Shown piece after piece: positions 6,912 to 10,013 of a DNA stretch of 10,013 bases. The notes under the pieces were generated by a model that saw only the letters and a list, made by a program, of their open reading frames with translations, did not search any database and was not told where the DNA came from. The stretch's first letter is position 1. Every line of letters begins with the position of its first letter. The stretch is taken from the NCBI GenBank assembly GCA_039208045.1, contig JBCCRH010000219.1:1-10013 (forward strand), written 5' to 3'. The position numbers were made by a program, and so were the translations under genes. Source of the stretch: JBCCRH01 sp039208045. Its GTDB lineage: Bacteria > Bacteroidota > Bacteroidia > Chitinophagales > Saprospiraceae.

Positions 6912-8525
6912 TCAATTGTATCCATCATTTTGTGGATAACTAGGCCCTAGTAAGTCAATCTGCTGTGGAGGAATCGGCCAGTTTTCCATGTATTCACGAA
7001 GAATTTCTTTAGGATTTCCTTCCGGATACGATTCGTTCATATTATCATTATTCATGTGGTCAAGCAGGAATTCGAATAATTTGCCCGTTCGCTTGAGGGT
7101 AAACCACCGTTGTCCTTCAAAGGCCAATTCACGTGCTCTTTCATCCAAAATGGCTTGTAAATCTATCGCTCCTACAGCAGCTGTTTTTGCTCTGCTTCTA
7201 ACGGTATTGAGGTACTCTAAGGCAGTAGCTGTTTGACCTAGCATCATATGTGCCTCTGCACCAATCAGATAGGTTTCAGCTAAACGGTAAATCATTACGT
7301 TTTTAAAATGATTCCGATCCGTTGGCTCTACCTGATCATCAAAAAACTTGAGAATCCCAGGGTTTTGCCTACGGTAGTAGAGCATAAACTCATTTTGATC
7401 CGTAAGAGAGTTTTCGTATAAGTCTAGCGGCTCTCCAATATTTTTACCGGCAGGTAGCGTTTCTTCGTCATTGTACAAGTATTCGAAAATATAGTAGGTT
7501 CCATTTTTTCGATCATCATCTGGGTCTTCGTTGAGTAGGTTGATGGTGTAATCGTTGAGAGATAAGAATCCCACTCCTGCTCCACCATTTTCAACCGACT
7601 GGATGAGGCCTGGTGCTTCTGCATAGCTGGACACTATATTCCAGTTCATAATGTGGAAGCCACCACCACCAATCGTTTCATTTTCAAAGTTAACAGCAAA
7701 TAGGGTTTCGGAGTGGTCTAGCTCTCCGGCAAATACTTCAGCTGTAGTCGGAACAAGTGCGTGATTACCACTCATAATGATGGCGTCAGTTTGCGCAGCA
7801 GCTTCTGCCCAGTCTTCTTCCCACATCGCCACTTTGGCCCTTACGTGCCGGGCAGCTCCTTGTGTCCATCTGCCGAATTCAGGCGTTGAGTATTCTAAGT
7901 TACTGATCGCGAAATCTAGGTCACTTTTCAATAAAGAGAAAATTTCTTCTACGGAAGATTTGTCGCGAGGCACCTCAAATGCATTTTCTGGCGTGGTGGG
8001 TTCGGTGCTCACAAAGATGTTATTGAAGCAGCGGTAGAGCGTAAAAATAGAATTGGCTCTCATACATCTAGCTTCTGCAAGAATTTGGTTCCGTCTACTT
8101 TCGTCAATACCCTCTAGGGCTTCTGCTGCCTGAATAATAGCATTGGCACGATCCACAATTTTGTAAAAATGCACCCAATATTTGTTAATACCAGATTCTG
8201 TGCCGAAATCCCCAAGGCTAGCGCCCCAAAGCAGGCGGCTGTATAGGGAAATTTCTCCGGTAATTCCCACCCCAAGGTCACTTTTAGCCTGAAGAATAAG
8301 TGGGAATGAACCGTTTAAGGTATTGTCCTCATATAATTGCCGATTGAGGGTGTATAACCCAACTACAGCAGATTCCAAGCCTTCTGGTGTAGAGTATAAG
8401 AAATCTACAGAAGTATCGGAGAGGAGTTCATCTTTCAAAAAATCATCGCTACACGCAGTAAACAGTAGCGCGACAACCAGCAGCGAAGTGCTTATTTTTA
8501 GATTAATTCGATTATATAATTGCAT
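6912..8525 (-). CDS. RagB/SusD family nutrient-uptake outer-membrane lipoprotein
   Basis: 537 residues, usual SusD size. The signal peptide ends in lipobox LFTAC with lipidated C25, followed by acidic SDDFLKDE, consistent with surface display. SusD-type features run through the protein. N-terminal sequence includes TPEGLESAVVGLYTL (about 46-60) and helical TPR-like parts such as NQILAEARCMRANSIFTLYRCF. The C-terminal part has MIYRLAETYLIGAEAHMMLGQ, ALEYLNTVRSRA, ILDERARELAFEGQRWFTLKRTG, and the closing WPIPPQQIDLLGP...YPQNDGYN. SusD proteins cap the SusC transporter and help deliver oligosaccharides. This copy follows its SusC partner by 21 bases and precedes the glycan-binding lipoprotein, so one transcript is likely. 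ATG 8525 fits directly with the signal peptide; an A-rich tract with AAAAGAG lies just upstream. Specificity cannot be read from the sequence alone and is inferred from the GH16 neighbour. Confidence 0.96.
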   Translation of the reverse strand: MQLYNRINLKISTSLLVVALLFTACSDDFLKDELLSDTSVDFLYSTPEGLESAVVGLYTLNRQLYEDNTLNGSFPLILQAKSDLGVGITGEISLYSRLLWGASLGDFGTESGINKYWVHFYKIVDRANAIIQAAEALEGIDESRRNQILAEARCMRANSIFTLYRCFNNIFVSTEPTTPENAFEVPRDKSSVEEIFSLLKSDLDFAISNLEYSTPEFGRWTQGAARHVRAKVAMWEEDWAEAAAQTDAIIMSGNHALVPTTAEVFAGELDHSETLFAVNFENETIGGGGFHIMNWNIVSSYAEAPGLIQSVENGGAGVGFLSLNDYTINLLNEDPDDDRKNGTYYIFEYLYNDEETLPAGKNIGEPLDLYENSLTDQNEFMLYYRRQNPGILKFFDDQVEPTDRNHFKNVMIYRLAETYLIGAEAHMMLGQTATALEYLNTVRSRAKTAAVGAIDLQAILDERARELAFEGQRWFTLKRTGKLFEFLLDHMNNDNMNESYPEGNPKEILREYMENWPIPPQQIDLLGPSYPQNDGYN

Positions 8526-8546
8526 GTCTCTTTTTTTTGGAATGAT

Positions 8547-10013
8547 TTATAATCCTACTTTAAGACCAAAGGTGAAGTTTCTAGTTTCAGGGAATACAGT
8601 TGTAGCACCATTCACCAGATTTTGTTCAGGGCTATAGGATGGAAAATCAGTAGCTGTGAACAAGTTCGTCCCCGTTGCATAAATATTTAAGCTATTGATA
8701 CCTATAGAATTGAGCATTGCCTCTGGGAAGGTGTAGCCCAGCGTTACGGTTCTTAGACGAACGTAGGAAGCATCTCTAACCGCAAAAGGAAACAAATGCA
8801 AGTGCGTATCTGGCTTTGGCCGTGGAAAGTCAGTAGAAGGAAACTCAGGCGTGTAATAACGAGATCGGACACCATTGATAGCCCCTTTCCACAATTCACC
8901 ATTTGCAAGTACAGAATTCAACTTAGTTACCCCCTGAACGATGAACACATCCACAAATAGGGAGAAACCCTTGTAACTCATCGTGGAATTGATAGAGCCA
9001 TACCAATCTGGATCGGTGCTGGTGAACACATTATCTCTATTGTCAATCTGTCCATTTCCATCTTGATCCACTACGCGAATGTCACCAGGTTGTGCCAAGG
9101 GGTTTCCACTATCTCCAATATTATCACCTTCCTGGTAAATACCATCATACTGAGGGAGCCAAATATTGTTGATGGATTGGCCAATGGATAAGCGTCGTCC
9201 AAAAGAATCGGTAATATCGATGGGGTTACCCTGATCGTCCACTTCTCCTGTAAGCGAAAGAATTTGATTTCTGTTTCTGGAAAAGACCATACCCACCGAC
9301 CAATTAAAGTCGCGACTTCTGACTAGGTTGGTGATCAAGCTCGCTTCTATACCTGTATTTTCTAGTTCTCCTACATTAAATCGAATCACATTGAAGCCAG
9401 TCGTTCCCGCAATTGCTCTATCCAAGAGTAAATCACTTGTTTTCGCATAGTAATATTCAAGCGTTCCTTCAAAGAAGTTGCCAAATAATCTAAAATCTAC
9501 CCCCACATTAAAGGTAGTGGTGGTTTCCCATTTCAGATCAGGATTAGGTAAGCGGGAGGAAGCGGTAGCACCACTTACCGTCTGCGTGCCGAAGACGTAG
9601 GGAATATCATCAGCCACCCCAAGGGTTTCCAAAGAATTAATCCCCTGGTTACCCGTTGCACCATAGCTCACTCGGAATTTCAACTCATCCACTGACGTTA
9701 TATCTGCCATAAAGGGTTCTAAATGAACTTTCCAGGCAGCAGATGCCGCAGGGAAAAAGCCCCACTTATTATCTTCCGAAAATACAGATGCTCCATCCGC
9801 TCTAGCGGTAACCTCCAAGAGGTAGCGATCTAAAAATCCATAACGCACCCGACCCAAATAAGACAATAGTCGTCTTCTGGAAACTACTCGATTGTTCGCC
9901 AACAATGTGGTCGCATCGCCATTAAAGCTCAGCGCATCATTGGTAAAGCCTGATTTTTCCGTTTGTGTAAACTCCGTTCGCTGCTCATCAAAAGCCTGTA
10001 CCGCAGTAAAATC
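8547..10013 (-). CDS. SusC/RagA family TonB-linked outer-membrane transporter, C-terminal part (5' end outside window)
   Basis: The last 488 residues of a protein that normally has about 1000. The frame is open without a stop to the window edge and begins DFTAVQAFDEQRTEF there. The first possible start inside (TTG at 9905) lies mid-domain and is not a real start. What is visible is the beta-barrel: YLGRVRYGFLDRYLLEVTARADGASVF, KWGFFPAASAAWKV, RVSYGATGNQGI, LPNPDLKWETTTTFNVGVDF, NTGIEASLI, PGDIRVVDQDGNGQIDNRDNV, DPDWYGSI, YVRLRTVTLGYTFP, NIYATGTNLFT, and the final strand RNFTFGLKVGL. All are standard SusC landmarks. The plug domain, TonB box and any N-terminal carboxypeptidase-like domain would lie upstream and are not seen. 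It forms the import channel with the SusD-like protein encoded directly downstream. Confidence 0.96.
   Translation of the reverse strand, partial: DFTAVQAFDEQRTEFTQTEKSGFTNDALSFNGDATTLLANNRVVSRRRLLSYLGRVRYGFLDRYLLEVTARADGASVFSEDNKWGFFPAASAAWKVHLEPFMADITSVDELKFRVSYGATGNQGINSLETLGVADDIPYVFGTQTVSGATASSRLPNPDLKWETTTTFNVGVDFRLFGNFFEGTLEYYYAKTSDLLLDRAIAGTTGFNVIRFNVGELENTGIEASLITNLVRSRDFNWSVGMVFSRNRNQILSLTGEVDDQGNPIDITDSFGRRLSIGQSINNIWLPQYDGIYQEGDNIGDSGNPLAQPGDIRVVDQDGNGQIDNRDNVFTSTDPDWYGSINSTMSYKGFSLFVDVFIVQGVTKLNSVLANGELWKGAINGVRSRYYTPEFPSTDFPRPKPDTHLHLFPFAVRDASYVRLRTVTLGYTFPEAMLNSIGINSLNIYATGTNLFTATDFPSYSPEQNLVNGATTVFPETRNFTFGLKVGL

Noticed and set aside
6881..6928. Longer start (ATG 6928) for the glycan-binding lipoprotein
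   Set aside because: It would overlap the SusD-like coding end by 17 bases and place 16 extra charged residues before an otherwise normal lipoprotein signal; ATG 6880 gives a standard signal peptide.
9903..9905. TTG at 9905 as the start of a 452-residue protein
   Set aside because: The same frame continues open to the window edge with SusC-like sequence, so the gene is a partial SusC, not a short one.

Overview
The window looks like chromosomal DNA of a Bacteroidota bacterium. Three features support this: a SusC/SusD pair, a type IX secretion (T9SS) C-terminal sorting domain, and start codons preceded by A-rich tracts rather than clear Shine-Dalgarno motifs. The SdrD-like + DUF7619-like + T9SS architecture of the first gene is common in Saprospiria (Lewinella-type bacteria). 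That placement is an inference and is not proven here.

Layout. Positions 94-3033 (+) hold one large secreted protein: signal peptide, beta-propeller-type repeats, Ig-like modules and a T9SS type A tail. Positions 3063 to the window end hold four tightly packed minus-strand genes. In transcription order these are a SusC-type TonB-dependent transporter (cut by the window edge at 10013), a SusD-type lipoprotein, a multimodular lipoprotein with three tandem carbohydrate-binding-like repeats, and a GH16 endo-glucanase. Intergenic gaps within this set are 21, 31 (with the preferred start) and 23 bases, so it reads as one operon. It converges tail-to-tail with the plus-strand gene across only 29 bases.

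Function. The minus-strand set is a polysaccharide utilization locus (PUL). The GH16 enzyme has the laminarinase-type active site EIDIVE and would cut a beta-glucan, most likely a beta-1,3-glucan such as laminarin. The three-repeat lipoprotein sits where SusE/F-type surface glycan-binding proteins sit and would capture the polymer. SusD and SusC would import the oligosaccharides. Exo-acting enzymes (e.g. GH3, GH17, GH30) and a regulator, which usually complete such a locus, would have to lie upstream of SusC, outside the window.

Nothing here clearly amounts to a new type of system. The least ordinary element is the glycan-binding lipoprotein, with a cysteine-containing N-terminal module and three copies of a about 150-residue module, two of which are about 79% identical. 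No tRNA, rRNA, CRISPR array, insertion sequence or integration site was seen. No stretch over 300 bases lacks a gene.
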